A stretch of DNA of 64,000 nt. Origin: Methylonatrum sp040877625 (GTDB lineage: Bacteria > Pseudomonadota > Gammaproteobacteria > Nitrococcales > Aquisalimonadaceae). The stretch is taken from NCBI GenBank assembly GCA_040877625.1, contig JBBDNK010000002.1, positions 62,001 to 126,000 on the forward strand, written 5' to 3'. The position numbers were made by a program, and so were the translations under genes. Position 1 is the first letter of the stretch. The number at the start of each line of letters is the position of its first letter. This document shows, piece after piece, positions 40,758 through 49,773 of this stretch. Under the pieces are notes generated by a model that worked only from the letters and a program-made list of their open reading frames with translations, searched no databases and was not told where the DNA came from.

Positions 40758-41432
40758 GTGATTGAGAAACGTAAGCGCTCTAAGGCCAGGGGCATGAGCC
40801 CGGACGATCTGGTGGAAGTACTGCGCAAGCGCATTGTCAGCCATGAACTGCCGCCGGGGTCCAAGCTCCGTGAGATCGAACTGACGAGCGAGTTCGAGGT
40901 CTCGAGGGCGCGCATTCGCGAGGCTTTCGGCGTCCTCGAGGAGCGTGGCCTGATCGAACGAATCCCCAACCGCGGTGCCGTTGTCACCCGTCTCGAGGTC
41001 GGGCAGATCCATGAACTCTACGAGGTGCGCGAGGTGCTGGAAGGGCTGGCCGTGCGGCTGGCCACGGAAAAAGCGCCACCGGGGTCGTGGGACGATCTGG
41101 TCGAGATGTTTGGCCAACCCGCGGAAGAGGCCATCGCCCGCAATGATCTCGAATGCTACATCGATTGCGTGATTCAGTTTCGGGAGCGCTGTGCGAAAGC
41201 CGCCGACAACTCCGTGCTGGCGGCGCAACTCGATGGGCTCTACGACCGGACCGGTGTATTGATCCGCCGCCTGGTACTGGTGCCGGGGCGTGCCCTGGAG
41301 GGAGTGCGTCAGCACCAGGGCGTCCTCCGCGCAATGCGCGCCGGTGACGCGGATCTGGCCGAGGAACTGAAAAGAAAGAACATCCGCAGCGCGGCCGTAG
41401 CCTTTCGCAAATACCAGAAGTACCTGCTTTAG
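40758..41432 (+). CDS. GntR-family regulator, FCD subgroup (2)
   Basis: A 224-residue paralogue of the GntR protein at 35350-36045. Shared features are RRI(V/A)-x-H(D/E)LPPG, VSR then REV/REAFG, ALEQ/VLEERGL(V/I) with RIPNRGAVV, APPG(T/S)W and LLPGRA/LVPGRA. The start is GTG 40758 with a weak ribosome site; ATG 40794 is an alternative. The 94-base leader carries two copies of GTCAAT nine bases apart, related to the TTGAC core of the island's boxes. It probably controls the adjacent exporter/oxidoreductase genes, with the two regulators dividing or sharing the island. Confidence 0.9.
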   Translation: MIEKRKRSKARGMSPDDLVEVLRKRIVSHELPPGSKLREIELTSEFEVSRARIREAFGVLEERGLIERIPNRGAVVTRLEVGQIHELYEVREVLEGLAVRLATEKAPPGSWDDLVEMFGQPAEEAIARNDLECYIDCVIQFRERCAKAADNSVLAAQLDGLYDRTGVLIRRLVLVPGRALEGVRQHQGVLRAMRAGDADLAEELKRKNIRSAAVAFRKYQKYLL

Positions 41433-41449
41433 GGTCGAGACAGGGAGCG

Positions 41450-42208
41450 ATGAGAGGGACTTCCCGCGTGAATGCCATGGATCGGCGGATGGATGACTTT
41501 CCCCGCTGCCTGGATGAAGTGCTGGCCGAATGCTGGCCGCAGCTGCGAGGCCGCATCGTCGCGGTACCGGCCTCGAGTCGCAGCGTACCGCTAACGGCAT
41601 TACTGGTACCCGGTGGGGTTGATCGCCTGATTGGGGATTTTGCCCTCCGGTATCCCAATCAGGATCTCAGGGCCGTGGCGTCACTCTGGGCGCAATGGTC
41701 TCTGGCCACCACCTGGCCGCCACTGGTCGTGGCCGCGTTGGTGCTGGGCGCGGCACCACGGCCGGCATCCATCCAGTTATTGCTTGATGACACACATACA
41801 CCGGCGGGACTCGCCGTTACTTCGGAAGCCGAAAGGGCGCCTGCGCAACATATTCTGCAGACACTCGTGCGAGAGCGTACGGCGCCGCTGCTTGAGGCCG
41901 TGGCCGTCGCCGGCGGCATGTCGCCGCGCGTACCCTGGAGTAATGCCGCCAGCATACTGAGCTGGACACTGGACCAGCTGCAGGTACTCCTGCCAGACCT
42001 TCATCTGCATCCACTCCGGGAGATGCTCGAACGCCGCTACTGGCCAGATGGATCCCGTAACCCCCTGTATGTCCCCGCGGCGCGCAACGGCAGGGGGACG
42101 AGCGAGGGTCGACGGGTCTGCTGTCTGCGTTATCGTCTGCATGGTTTTGACTATTGTGCCGATTGCCCGATCACCGCCCGCCAACGACAGACCGCGGCAG
42201 TCGAGTGA
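41450..42208 (+). CDS. fhuF: FhuF-like siderophore-iron reductase
   Basis: A 252-residue cytoplasmic 2Fe-2S protein. The C-terminal cluster motif Cys224-Cys225-x10-Cys236-x2-Cys239 (VCCLRYRLHGFDYCADCP) is the FhuF signature. FhuF reduces ferric hydroxamates to release iron inside the cell. ATG 41450 has a very short spacing to GGGAG, so GTG 41468 or ATG 41474 may be the true start. It lies directly before the Fur box and siderophore operon, and only 17 bases after the GntR stop, so it may be expressed from within that upstream gene. Assignment is by the motif and context; the rest is weakly conserved. Confidence 0.85.
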   Translation: MRGTSRVNAMDRRMDDFPRCLDEVLAECWPQLRGRIVAVPASSRSVPLTALLVPGGVDRLIGDFALRYPNQDLRAVASLWAQWSLATTWPPLVVAALVLGAAPRPASIQLLLDDTHTPAGLAVTSEAERAPAQHILQTLVRERTAPLLEAVAVAGGMSPRVPWSNAASILSWTLDQLQVLLPDLHLHPLREMLERRYWPDGSRNPLYVPAARNGRGTSEGRRVCCLRYRLHGFDYCADCPITARQRQTAAVE

Positions 42209-42262
42209 GTCGCTGGTGATGACCTTGCGTCGGGGATCTCTCGAAAACGTCCGTTCATAAAT

Positions 42263-42281
42263 GAGAATGATTGGCATTCGC
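42263..42281 (+). promoter_or_regulatory. Fur box upstream of siderophore operon
   Basis: GAGAATGATTGGCATTCGC matches 13 of 19 positions of the Fur consensus, including the core GAATGAT/CATT arms. It lies 82 bases before the decarboxylase start, as expected for iron-repressed siderophore synthesis. Overlapping -10/-35 elements are not distinct. Confidence 0.75.
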
Positions 42282-42362
42282 ATTAGTGTCTGATAGTCTC
42301 CGCACTGAACCTGGCTTGCCGGCTTGCCAAATCGAGCGGATCGGCGGCAAGGAACCACAGGC

Positions 42363-43922
42363 ATGGACAAAGGGAGTGTCCTCGTGAGCAGCACAACTCA
42401 ACCATCAACACGACTCGACCCGCAACCGGACGTATTGGCCTGGCGCCGTCCGGATGCAGCGTTCCTGTTCAACCACCGCAGTCTGAGCGAGTACGAAGAA
42501 GCCATCTGGAAGGGTATGGAGCTTGTCCAGAAGCAGGTGTCCAGCACGCAAAGGCCGTTTAGCGGCGTGTCGCCGCAGGCATTGGCTGCAAGTTTTGAAG
42601 ACGTGGATCTGGATCAATCGCTGCACAGCCTTTCCGATGCGCTGGACGAGGTCGAACGGCTTTACCTGAATGACGCCGTCTACTTTCACCACCCGAAGTA
42701 CGTCGCGCATCTCAATTGCCCGATAGCGATACCGGCGATCCTGGCGGAACTCATTTTGAGTTCCATCAATTCCTCGCTGGATACCTGGGATCAGAGTGCT
42801 GGTGGCACGTTCATCGAGCAGAAGCTGATTGACTGGACCGCGAGCAGAATCGGCCTCGGAACACGGGCGGACGGCGTTTTTACCAGCGGCGGTACGCAGT
42901 CGAACCTGATGGCGATGCTGCTGGCCCGGGAAACCTGTTGCGGGAGCCTCTCGGAACCACATGCCGGCAGGCTTCCCGGCTTGTCAGAGGACTATCGAAA
43001 GCTGCGGATATTTACCTCCCAGGCAAGTCATTTCAGCATCCGCAAGGCGGCGTCCGTACTTGGCCTGGGATACGACGCCGTCATATCCGTACCGACGGAC
43101 AGCCGATTCAGAATGAACGCGCGGGCACTGGAGACCAGGATCAAGGCCAGCCTCCATGACGGGCTGATCCCCATGGCCGTCGTGGCGACCGCCGGCACGA
43201 CGGATTTCGGCAGCATCGACCCCATGGAAGACATTGCCCGGATCTGCCGCCGTTACGGACTCTGGCTGCATGCGGACGCGGCCTACGGATGCGGGCTGCT
43301 GGTATCAAGGAAATACCGCAGCCGCCTCGACGGCATACAACACGCCGATTCGGTAACCGTCGACTATCACAAATCCTTCTTTCAGCCAGTGAGTTGCGGC
43401 GCCTTGTTGGTCAAGGACCGGCGCCACCTCGGCTGTGTTACATACCACGCGGACTATCTGAACCCCAGGAGTCAGCGCGAGGAGGGTACGCCCAACCTGG
43501 TCGACAAGAGTATGCAGACCACCAAGCGGTTCGATGCCCTGAAACTGTGGCTGACTCTGCGGGCCGTGGGTGCGGAGACCATCGGTAATGCCTTCGATCA
43601 GGTCATCGCTCTGGCCCAGCAGGTCTACCGGTTATTCCTGGCGGATGATGCCATCGATGTTATTCATCAACCGGAGCTCAGCGCGCTGGTGTTCCGTTAC
43701 CGCCCGTCGCCGGCATGCCCGGAACACGAGCTGGACGCCGCGAATACGTTTATCCGCAAGGCCCTGTTCCGGTCCGGAGATGCGGTTGTGGCCGGCACCC
43801 GCGTGGACGGCCGGCAATACCTCAAGTTCACCCTGCTTAATCCGGCAACCACGATTCAGGATATTCGGGAAATCCGGGATCTGATCAAAAGCCACGGCGA
43901 GCGGTACTTCCGCCGCGGTTGA
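42363..43922 (+). CDS. PLP-dependent amino acid decarboxylase for siderophore diamine (DesA-like)
   Basis: A 519-residue group II decarboxylase. PLP contacts are visible: the Schiff-base Lys337 in VDYHKSFFQP, Asp305 in HADAAYG, and GVFTSGGTQSNL. The AHLNCPIAIPA and SSLDTWDQSAGG segments match the lysine/2,4-diaminobutyrate decarboxylases of siderophore loci. Its product (cadaverine, putrescine-like or diaminopropane) would be the backbone of a hydroxamate siderophore. ATG 42363 follows AAGGAA; the frame is open 13 codons earlier without a ribosome site. Gene order with the next three matches desABCD of desferrioxamine synthesis. Which diamine is made is unresolved. Confidence 0.9.
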   Translation: MDKGSVLVSSTTQPSTRLDPQPDVLAWRRPDAAFLFNHRSLSEYEEAIWKGMELVQKQVSSTQRPFSGVSPQALAASFEDVDLDQSLHSLSDALDEVERLYLNDAVYFHHPKYVAHLNCPIAIPAILAELILSSINSSLDTWDQSAGGTFIEQKLIDWTASRIGLGTRADGVFTSGGTQSNLMAMLLARETCCGSLSEPHAGRLPGLSEDYRKLRIFTSQASHFSIRKAASVLGLGYDAVISVPTDSRFRMNARALETRIKASLHDGLIPMAVVATAGTTDFGSIDPMEDIARICRRYGLWLHADAAYGCGLLVSRKYRSRLDGIQHADSVTVDYHKSFFQPVSCGALLVKDRRHLGCVTYHADYLNPRSQREEGTPNLVDKSMQTTKRFDALKLWLTLRAVGAETIGNAFDQVIALAQQVYRLFLADDAIDVIHQPELSALVFRYRPSPACPEHELDAANTFIRKALFRSGDAVVAGTRVDGRQYLKFTLLNPATTIQDIREIRDLIKSHGERYFRRG

Positions 43923-43990
43923 TCAGCATCTTCCTGGCAGGCTCCTTAACAGCCTGCGAGATCGAATATGCAACGCAATGGAGACCTGAC

Positions 43991-45349
43991 ATGCGTGATT
44001 CCATCTATGATTTTGCCGGTATCGGGCTGGGGCCGTTCAACCTGGGTCTGGCGTGCCTGACCGCGCCCATTGCCGGACTTGACGGTGTGTTTCTGGATGA
44101 AAGCGAGCGTTTCGACTGGCATCCGGGCATGCTCCTGGAGGGTGCCACACTGCAAACGCCCTTCATGGCCGATCTGGTTACCATGGCCGATCCAACCAGT
44201 CCGTACAGCTTTCTGAATTACAGCAAGCAGCAGGGACGATTGTATTCATTCTATATCCGCGAAAATTTCTTCCTGCTGCGTAATGAATTCAATCAATATT
44301 GCCAGTGGGCGGCCAACCAGTTGCCGAATATCGAGTTCGGTACACGCGTGGAGCGGATCGACCATGATGCGCGGCGTAGCTGTTACGTTATTCAGGCCAC
44401 TTGTATCACAACCGGCAAGACCAAAACCTGGAGTGCCAGGAAGCTGGTACTGGGAACCGGAGCGGTCCCGTACATACCGGAAAGCTGCCAGCCCCTGATA
44501 AACCAGGCGCCGCATTCATCCTCCTACCTCAATCACAGGCAGGAACTACAATCCAGACGTTCGATCACGGTTCTCGGCAGCGGCCAGAGTGCCGCCGAAA
44601 TCTACTTCGATCTGCTTCAGGATATTGATAAAAACGGTTACGAGCTGAACTGGATTACGCGATCTCCGCGCTTTTTCCCACTGGAGTACAGCAAGCTGAC
44701 GCTGGAGATGACGTCGCCGGAGTATGTCGATTACTTCTACGGCCTTCCGGCGCATAAGCGGGACCGCCTCATCCGACGTCAAAAGAATCTGTACAAGGGC
44801 ATAGACGATGATCTGATCTGCGCCATTCGCGATCTGCTGTATGAAAAGCGTCTGTTACATCCGCTCAGGACCAGGCTGCTTACCAACTCGGAGCTGAAAA
44901 CGGTGGCCTTTGACGCCAGGCAGGGCCGTTTCGATCTGAATCTCTACCAGAGCGAGCAGGAACAGCCGTACACGATCTCCACTGAAGGCCTGGTGCTGGC
45001 AACCGGATATACCTATCAAATCCCGCCGTTTATCGAAGGCATACAGTCCCGGATACGATGGGATAACCGCGGCCGCTTTGAGGTGTGCCGAAACTACAGC
45101 ATCGACCGCAATGAGTCCGAGATTTTCGTGCAGAACGCCGAACTTCACAGCCACGGTTTCGTGACCCCGGATCTTGGCATGGGCTGCTACCGGAACGCCT
45201 GCATTATTCGCGAGATGACGGGCCGCGAGCACTATCCGATCGAGACGGAAATTGCCTTTCAGCGATTTTCGGCACTGAAGGATGCGGAGGGTTTATCTGA
45301 CCCTGCCCGCCCGATGTCGACAGATCAGAAAAGTCCGGAGGTCTGCTGA
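43991..45349 (+). CDS. Flavin N-hydroxylating monooxygenase (lysine/ornithine/diamine type)
   Basis: A 452-residue FAD/NADPH monooxygenase that N-hydroxylates an amine, the first step to a hydroxamate. FAD-binding sequence is FAGIGLGPFNLGLACL; the substrate region LQTPFMADLVTMADPTSPYSFLNY and NADPH-binding ITVLGSGQSAAEIYFDL are characteristic of IucD/DesB/PubA. The ending LVLATGYTYQIPPFI is also family-typical. The true start is ATG 43991 (MRDSIYDFAG); the frame is open 24 codons upstream with no similarity. It ends one base before the acyltransferase start codon. Confidence 0.93.
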   Translation: MRDSIYDFAGIGLGPFNLGLACLTAPIAGLDGVFLDESERFDWHPGMLLEGATLQTPFMADLVTMADPTSPYSFLNYSKQQGRLYSFYIRENFFLLRNEFNQYCQWAANQLPNIEFGTRVERIDHDARRSCYVIQATCITTGKTKTWSARKLVLGTGAVPYIPESCQPLINQAPHSSSYLNHRQELQSRRSITVLGSGQSAAEIYFDLLQDIDKNGYELNWITRSPRFFPLEYSKLTLEMTSPEYVDYFYGLPAHKRDRLIRRQKNLYKGIDDDLICAIRDLLYEKRLLHPLRTRLLTNSELKTVAFDARQGRFDLNLYQSEQEQPYTISTEGLVLATGYTYQIPPFIEGIQSRIRWDNRGRFEVCRNYSIDRNESEIFVQNAELHSHGFVTPDLGMGCYRNACIIREMTGREHYPIETEIAFQRFSALKDAEGLSDPARPMSTDQKSPEVC

Positions 45350-45350
45350 G

Positions 45351-45965
45351 ATGGCGACACCGACCCCTTTCAGCGCTCCGACCGATCGCGCCGGGAGCTC
45401 GACGAATTTCATCAGGCATGTGCCCGGTTGCGGAGAATTCAGGTTGCGCCCGCTGCAACTGGATGAGGACGTCCCTCTGATCCACGACTGGGTAAGCCGG
45501 GACTACGCAAGATACTGGGGCATGCAGGACCAATCGGTGGCAGACGTCAGGGCCGCCTATGAGCAGATCGCCAACGCACCGCACAGCAGCGCGTTCGCGG
45601 GCCTGTACAACGGCCGGCTATCGTTTCTGATGGAAAAATATCACGCCTTGGATGAGCCGATTGCGAATTGCTACGAAGCGCGATCGGGAGACTACGGCAT
45701 GCACATTCTGGTGGCGCCGCCACGGCACCACATCCCGGGATTCACCTGGCACGCGTTCACCACGGTGATGGCCTTCATGTTCAGCGATCCGCGGGTCGAA
45801 CGCGTGGTGGTGGAGCCCGACGTCAGGAACGACAAGATCCACGCACTCAACAATCGGGCGGGTTTCCTGTACCAGAGGGTGATCGAACTGCCCGGAAAAC
45901 AGGCGTATCTGGCATTTTGTACCAGGGCCGGCTTTGACACCGCCCTGCGCAGGGAGCAAGCATAA
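45351..45965 (+). CDS. GNAT-type siderophore acyltransferase (DesC/IucB-like)
   Basis: A 204-residue acyltransferase placing an acetyl or succinyl group on the N-hydroxylated diamine. Family landmarks include FRLRPLQLDEDVPLIHDWVS, the acetyl-CoA-binding DYGMHILVAPPRHHIPGF, and VVVEPDVRNDKIHALNNRAGF. The start ATG 45351 is one base after the monooxygenase stop, so the two are coupled. The synthetase begins immediately after its stop codon. Succinyl transfer would give bisucaberin/desferrioxamine/putrebactin types, acetyl transfer rhizobactin/aerobactin-like products; sequence alone does not decide. Confidence 0.9.
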   Translation: MATPTPFSAPTDRAGSSTNFIRHVPGCGEFRLRPLQLDEDVPLIHDWVSRDYARYWGMQDQSVADVRAAYEQIANAPHSSAFAGLYNGRLSFLMEKYHALDEPIANCYEARSGDYGMHILVAPPRHHIPGFTWHAFTTVMAFMFSDPRVERVVVEPDVRNDKIHALNNRAGFLYQRVIELPGKQAYLAFCTRAGFDTALRREQA

Positions 45966-47822
45966 ATGAAGGATTTCATCGCCGTATCACCGCAGAGGGC
46001 GATCGCCCATTTACGGCCGGATACATGGGCAAAGGCCAATGCCCTGCTGATCCGCAAGGCAATCTGCGAGTTTGCCCATGAGTTGCTGATCCAGCCACGA
46101 TTGCAGGACACCGTGGACGGCTGGGGTCATTATGTGCTGAAGGCGGACAACCCCGGCATCCGCTACCGCTTTCGCGCCCGCATTCTGAGCCTGGACCATT
46201 GGTGGATCGATCTCGCCTCGCTCAGCAAATACGCGGACAACGAAGTCGCGCCGCTGGACGCCTTGGCCTTTATCATCGAATTCAGGGATAGCCTTGGTAT
46301 CAGCCCCACCACGTTGCCTGTCTACATGGAAGAAGTATCCAGCACCCTTTACGGAAGTGCGTACAAGCATGCCGGGGAAGGATTGAGCGCCACGGAACTG
46401 ACACGCGCCGGGTTCCAGGCGGTGGAGGCCGCCATGATGGAAGGCCACCCAACGTTCGTTGCCAATAACGGTCGTATCGGCTTCGATGCCATCGATTACC
46501 GGGCCTATGCGCCGGAGGCGGCCCCGGCGGTACCGTTGATATGGCTCGCCGCTCACCGCAGCCGCGCCGAATTCGCCTGTGTCGATGCACTGCCATACAG
46601 CAAGCTGCTGCGGCAGGAACTCGGTGAGCGGATCCTGGAAACATTCAACAGTACCCTGCGCGAGCAGGGGCTGGATCCGGCCGCCTATCTGTTCGTTCCG
46701 GTGCACCCGTGGCAGTGGTACAACAAGCTGGCCAGCGTGTTTGCCGCCGACATCGCCACGCGAAATCTGGTCTGCCTCGGCTGTGGCGAGGACGTCTATC
46801 AGCCGCAGCAGAGCATAAGAACATTTTTCAACCTCAGCCATCCGGAGAAATGCTACGTAAAGACCGCGCTGTCGATACTCAATATGGGTTTCATGCGCGG
46901 CCTGTCGCCGTACTACATGCGCACCACGCCGGCCATCAATGCCTGGGTGCATGCGCTCATCGGCAAGGATGACTTTCTCCGCGACAACGGTTTCAGCATC
47001 CTCCGCGAGGTAGCCTCGGTGGGGTATCGCAATCAGCACCATGAGCAGGCGCTGGAGAGCAGCAGTCCCTACCGAAAGATGCTTGCCGCCCTCTGGCGGG
47101 AAAGCCCGCTGCCCGGGCTGAAGCCCGGACAGCGGCTGATGACCATGGCTTCGTTGCTGCATCTGGACCGGCAGGGAACGGCGCTGTTGCCCGCGTTGAT
47201 CAAGTCGTCGGGCGTGGATACGACCGGCTGGCTGCGAGCCTACCTGGGTTGTTATCTGAGCCCGCTACTGCATTGTTTCTATGCCCATGATCTGGTGTTC
47301 ATGCCGCATGGAGAGAACCTGATCCTGGTGCTGGAGAACAATGTCCCGGTACGCGCGATCATGAAGGACATTGCCGAGGAAATCTGCATTCTGGATACCC
47401 GGGCCGCGCTGCCGGAAGACGTCAAACGGGTTGTCGTTTCAGTACCGGAGGACCTGAAGGCGCTGTCGATCTTCACGGACGTTTTCGACTGCTTCTTCCG
47501 CTACGTGGGGCATATTCTGGTCGAGCAGTGTGGCTTCCCCGAAAGCGGGTTCTGGGAGCTGGTCGCCCGATGCATAACAGATTACCAACGTGCGCACCCG
47601 GAACTGCGGGACAAGTTCGAGCGCTACGATCTGTTCGCGCCCCGGTTCAGGCGATCCTGCCTGAACCGGCTGCAACTCTCCAACAACCAGCAAATGCTGA
47701 ATCTCGCCGATCCGAGCGCAGCACTGCAGTTCGCCGGAACGCTGAAGAATCCCATTGCCGCCTACCGGCCGGACCGGCAGCCGGCACAATTCACGCCATG
47801 CCCAGCGGGGGAATGTCACTGA
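45966..47822 (+). CDS. NIS siderophore synthetase (IucA/IucC family, DesD/AlcC-like)
   Basis: A 618-residue NRPS-independent synthetase that activates a carboxylate as acyl-adenylate and condenses it with the hydroxamated diamine. Motifs include EGHPTFVANNGRIGF, VHPWQWYNK, KCYVKTALSILNMGFMRGLS and MPHGENLILVLENNVP with Arg/Lys/His residues for ATP binding. The KTALSILNMGFMRGLSPYYM segment is closest to the AlcC/PubC/DesD group, which makes macrocyclic or linear bis- and tris-hydroxamates. The C-terminal ferric reductase-like region is intact. It ends overlapping the exporter start by one base. Confidence 0.93.
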   Translation: MKDFIAVSPQRAIAHLRPDTWAKANALLIRKAICEFAHELLIQPRLQDTVDGWGHYVLKADNPGIRYRFRARILSLDHWWIDLASLSKYADNEVAPLDALAFIIEFRDSLGISPTTLPVYMEEVSSTLYGSAYKHAGEGLSATELTRAGFQAVEAAMMEGHPTFVANNGRIGFDAIDYRAYAPEAAPAVPLIWLAAHRSRAEFACVDALPYSKLLRQELGERILETFNSTLREQGLDPAAYLFVPVHPWQWYNKLASVFAADIATRNLVCLGCGEDVYQPQQSIRTFFNLSHPEKCYVKTALSILNMGFMRGLSPYYMRTTPAINAWVHALIGKDDFLRDNGFSILREVASVGYRNQHHEQALESSSPYRKMLAALWRESPLPGLKPGQRLMTMASLLHLDRQGTALLPALIKSSGVDTTGWLRAYLGCYLSPLLHCFYAHDLVFMPHGENLILVLENNVPVRAIMKDIAEEICILDTRAALPEDVKRVVVSVPEDLKALSIFTDVFDCFFRYVGHILVEQCGFPESGFWELVARCITDYQRAHPELRDKFERYDLFAPRFRRSCLNRLQLSNNQQMLNLADPSAALQFAGTLKNPIAAYRPDRQPAQFTPCPAGECH

Positions 47823-49630
47823 TGTCGGAGATCGAGAGTAGCTGGAAGGCGCTGGGCCGCCTGCTGCGGTATGCCAGGGGCTATCGCAGTCGGATCATGG
47901 CTGCCGCAACGTGTTCGGTAATCAACAAGCTGTTTGATATCGCTCCGGAAATCCTCATTGGTATCGCTATCGACGTGGTGGTGAACCAGCAGGACAGCTT
48001 TGTCGCCCGGCTGGGCTTCGTGGACCCGCGGGAGCAGATTCTGGTGCTGGGGGTGCTGACCTTCTTCATCTGGGCCGGCGAGTCGCTGTTCGAGTATTTG
48101 TATCTGATGCTGTGGCGCAATCTGGCGCAACGGCTGCAGGCGGACCTGCGTCAGGATGCCTACGAGCATCTTCAACGTCAGGACATGGCTTTCTTCGAGG
48201 CCCGCAGTTCCGGCGAGCTGGTGTCCATACTCAATGATGACGTCAACCAGCTCGAACGCTTTCTGGACGGCGGTGCCAACGATCTGATTCAGGTGGCCGT
48301 CACCGTGCTGGCGGTGGGGGCGGTGTTCTTCATCCTGTCGCCCGCCATTGCCGTGCTGGCGTTTACGCCGGTTCCCCTCATCATCGGCGGCGCCTTTTTC
48401 TTCCAGCGCCGCGCCGCGCCGCTGTATGCCTCGGTGCGTGCCCAGGTGGGCGGCCTCGCCAGCCGCCTTGCCAACAACATTGGCGGCATGGCCACCATCA
48501 AGAGTTTTACCGCCGAACAGCGCGAGGCCGATCGCCTGCGCGCCGCCAGCGAGGCGTATGTCCAGGCCAATGGACGTGCCATCGCGGTCAGCTCGGCTTT
48601 CATTCCGGTGATTCGCATGGCCATTTTGCTCGGGTTTTTGCTGACGTTTACCATCGGCGGCCTGAAAGTGCTCAGTGGAGAACTGAATGTCGGTGTCTAT
48701 GGCGTGCTGGTATTTCTCACCCAGCGGCTGTTATGGCCGCTGACCGGCCTGGCCCACATCGTGGATCTGTTCGAGCGCGCCATGGCCAGCACCCGGCGCA
48801 TCCTGAACCTGATGGCCATTCCCCCTGGCGTCGCTGATAGCGGCACGGCAGCGCTGCCCTCACCGGTAAAAGGGGAAATCGAGTTCGAGGGCGTGTCGGT
48901 GCGCTATCCGGGCACCAGTCACGGCGTCAGCGATGTTTCACTGCGTATTCCGGCCGGCGGCACGGTGGCGCTGGTCGGAGCGACGGGCTCCGGCAAGTCC
49001 ACCCTGGTAAAGCTGCTGCTGCGTTTCCATGCCCCTGATCACGGCCGAATCCTGATTGACGGCGTCGCCATCGACCAGGTACCCGTCCGCGCCTTGCGCA
49101 ACGCCATTGGGCTGGTGAGCCAGGATGTGTTTCTGTTCGAGGGAACGATCCGGGAAAATATCGCCTACGGCTGTCCACAAGCCGCCGCCGATGCCATCGA
49201 ACGTGCCGCGAGGCAGGCCGAGGCATGGGAGTTCATCGCCCGCCTGCCGGACGGCCTTGACACCCTGGTCGGCGAGCGCGGCGTGAAGCTCTCCGGCGGC
49301 CAGCGTCAGCGCCTCTCCCTGGCCCGCGCCTTGCTGAAGGATCCGCCGATCCTGATCCTCGATGAAGCGACCAGCGCCGTGGATAACGAGACCGAGGCGG
49401 CCATCCAGCGCTCGCTGGAAAAGATCACGCAAGGCCGTATGGTATTGCTGATCGCGCATCGCCTGTCGACCATTGTGCGTGCCGATATGATCGTTGTGAT
49501 CGATAACGGGCGCGTGGTGGAGCAGGGTAGTCATGCCGCGCTGATCGAGCACGCTGGCCTGTATGCGGCCCAGTGGGGTGTACAGACGGGAGGGTTTGGC
49601 CCAGTGCTGGAGACGCCCGGTTACGGCTGA
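47822..49630 (+). CDS. ABC exporter, probable siderophore secretion
   Basis: A 602-residue half-transporter with an N-terminal six-helix domain (about residues 20-325) fused to an ATPase (about 345-590). ATPase motifs are Walker A GATGSGKST, signature LSGGQRQRLSLARA, Walker B ILILDEATSAVD and IAHRLSTI. ATG 47822 gives a TGATG junction with the synthetase stop and a GGGGG site about ten bases upstream. As the last gene of the siderophore operon it most likely exports the product to the periplasm. No TonB receptor is present in the window. Confidence 0.9.
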   Translation: MSEIESSWKALGRLLRYARGYRSRIMAAATCSVINKLFDIAPEILIGIAIDVVVNQQDSFVARLGFVDPREQILVLGVLTFFIWAGESLFEYLYLMLWRNLAQRLQADLRQDAYEHLQRQDMAFFEARSSGELVSILNDDVNQLERFLDGGANDLIQVAVTVLAVGAVFFILSPAIAVLAFTPVPLIIGGAFFFQRRAAPLYASVRAQVGGLASRLANNIGGMATIKSFTAEQREADRLRAASEAYVQANGRAIAVSSAFIPVIRMAILLGFLLTFTIGGLKVLSGELNVGVYGVLVFLTQRLLWPLTGLAHIVDLFERAMASTRRILNLMAIPPGVADSGTAALPSPVKGEIEFEGVSVRYPGTSHGVSDVSLRIPAGGTVALVGATGSGKSTLVKLLLRFHAPDHGRILIDGVAIDQVPVRALRNAIGLVSQDVFLFEGTIRENIAYGCPQAAADAIERAARQAEAWEFIARLPDGLDTLVGERGVKLSGGQRQRLSLARALLKDPPILILDEATSAVDNETEAAIQRSLEKITQGRMVLLIAHRLSTIVRADMIVVIDNGRVVEQGSHAALIEHAGLYAAQWGVQTGGFGPVLETPGYG

Positions 49631-49668
49631 TCCCGTGCCCCTTGACGGTGCGTTTGGCGGGGCCAGGG

Positions 49669-49683
49669 ACGGCTCCTTGCCGT
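49669..49683 (+). terminator. Weak hairpin after siderophore operon
   Basis: ACGGC/GCCGT with a 5-base loop, followed by TTCC. The stem is short and overlaps the -35 of the next promoter, so termination here is uncertain. Confidence 0.25.
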
Positions 49684-49706
49684 TTCCTGAGTGCCTCTGC
49701 TAGCAT
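49677..49706 (+). promoter_or_regulatory. Promoter of the DctPQM operon
   Basis: TTGCCG (49677-49682) and TAGCAT (49701-49706) are 18 bases apart. The predicted start of transcription is near 49713, just before the IclR-type box, consistent with repression by blocking early elongation or open-complex formation. Confidence 0.5.
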
Positions 49707-49721
49707 AAGAATGTCGAACAT

Positions 49722-49740
49722 ATGTCCGATTAACGAACAT
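49722..49740. promoter_or_regulatory. IclR-type operator upstream of dctP
   Basis: ATGTCCGATTAACGAACAT is a pseudo-palindrome. Its reverse complement matches the box before the ferredoxin gene at 16 of 18 positions (TGTTCGTTAA-CGGAC core). It begins 16 bases after the -10. The probable ligand-responsive regulator is the IclR protein at 58180-58980. Confidence 0.65.
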
Positions 49741-49773
49741 ACGCATGCTCGCAGCCATTCAATGAGGGCAGTT

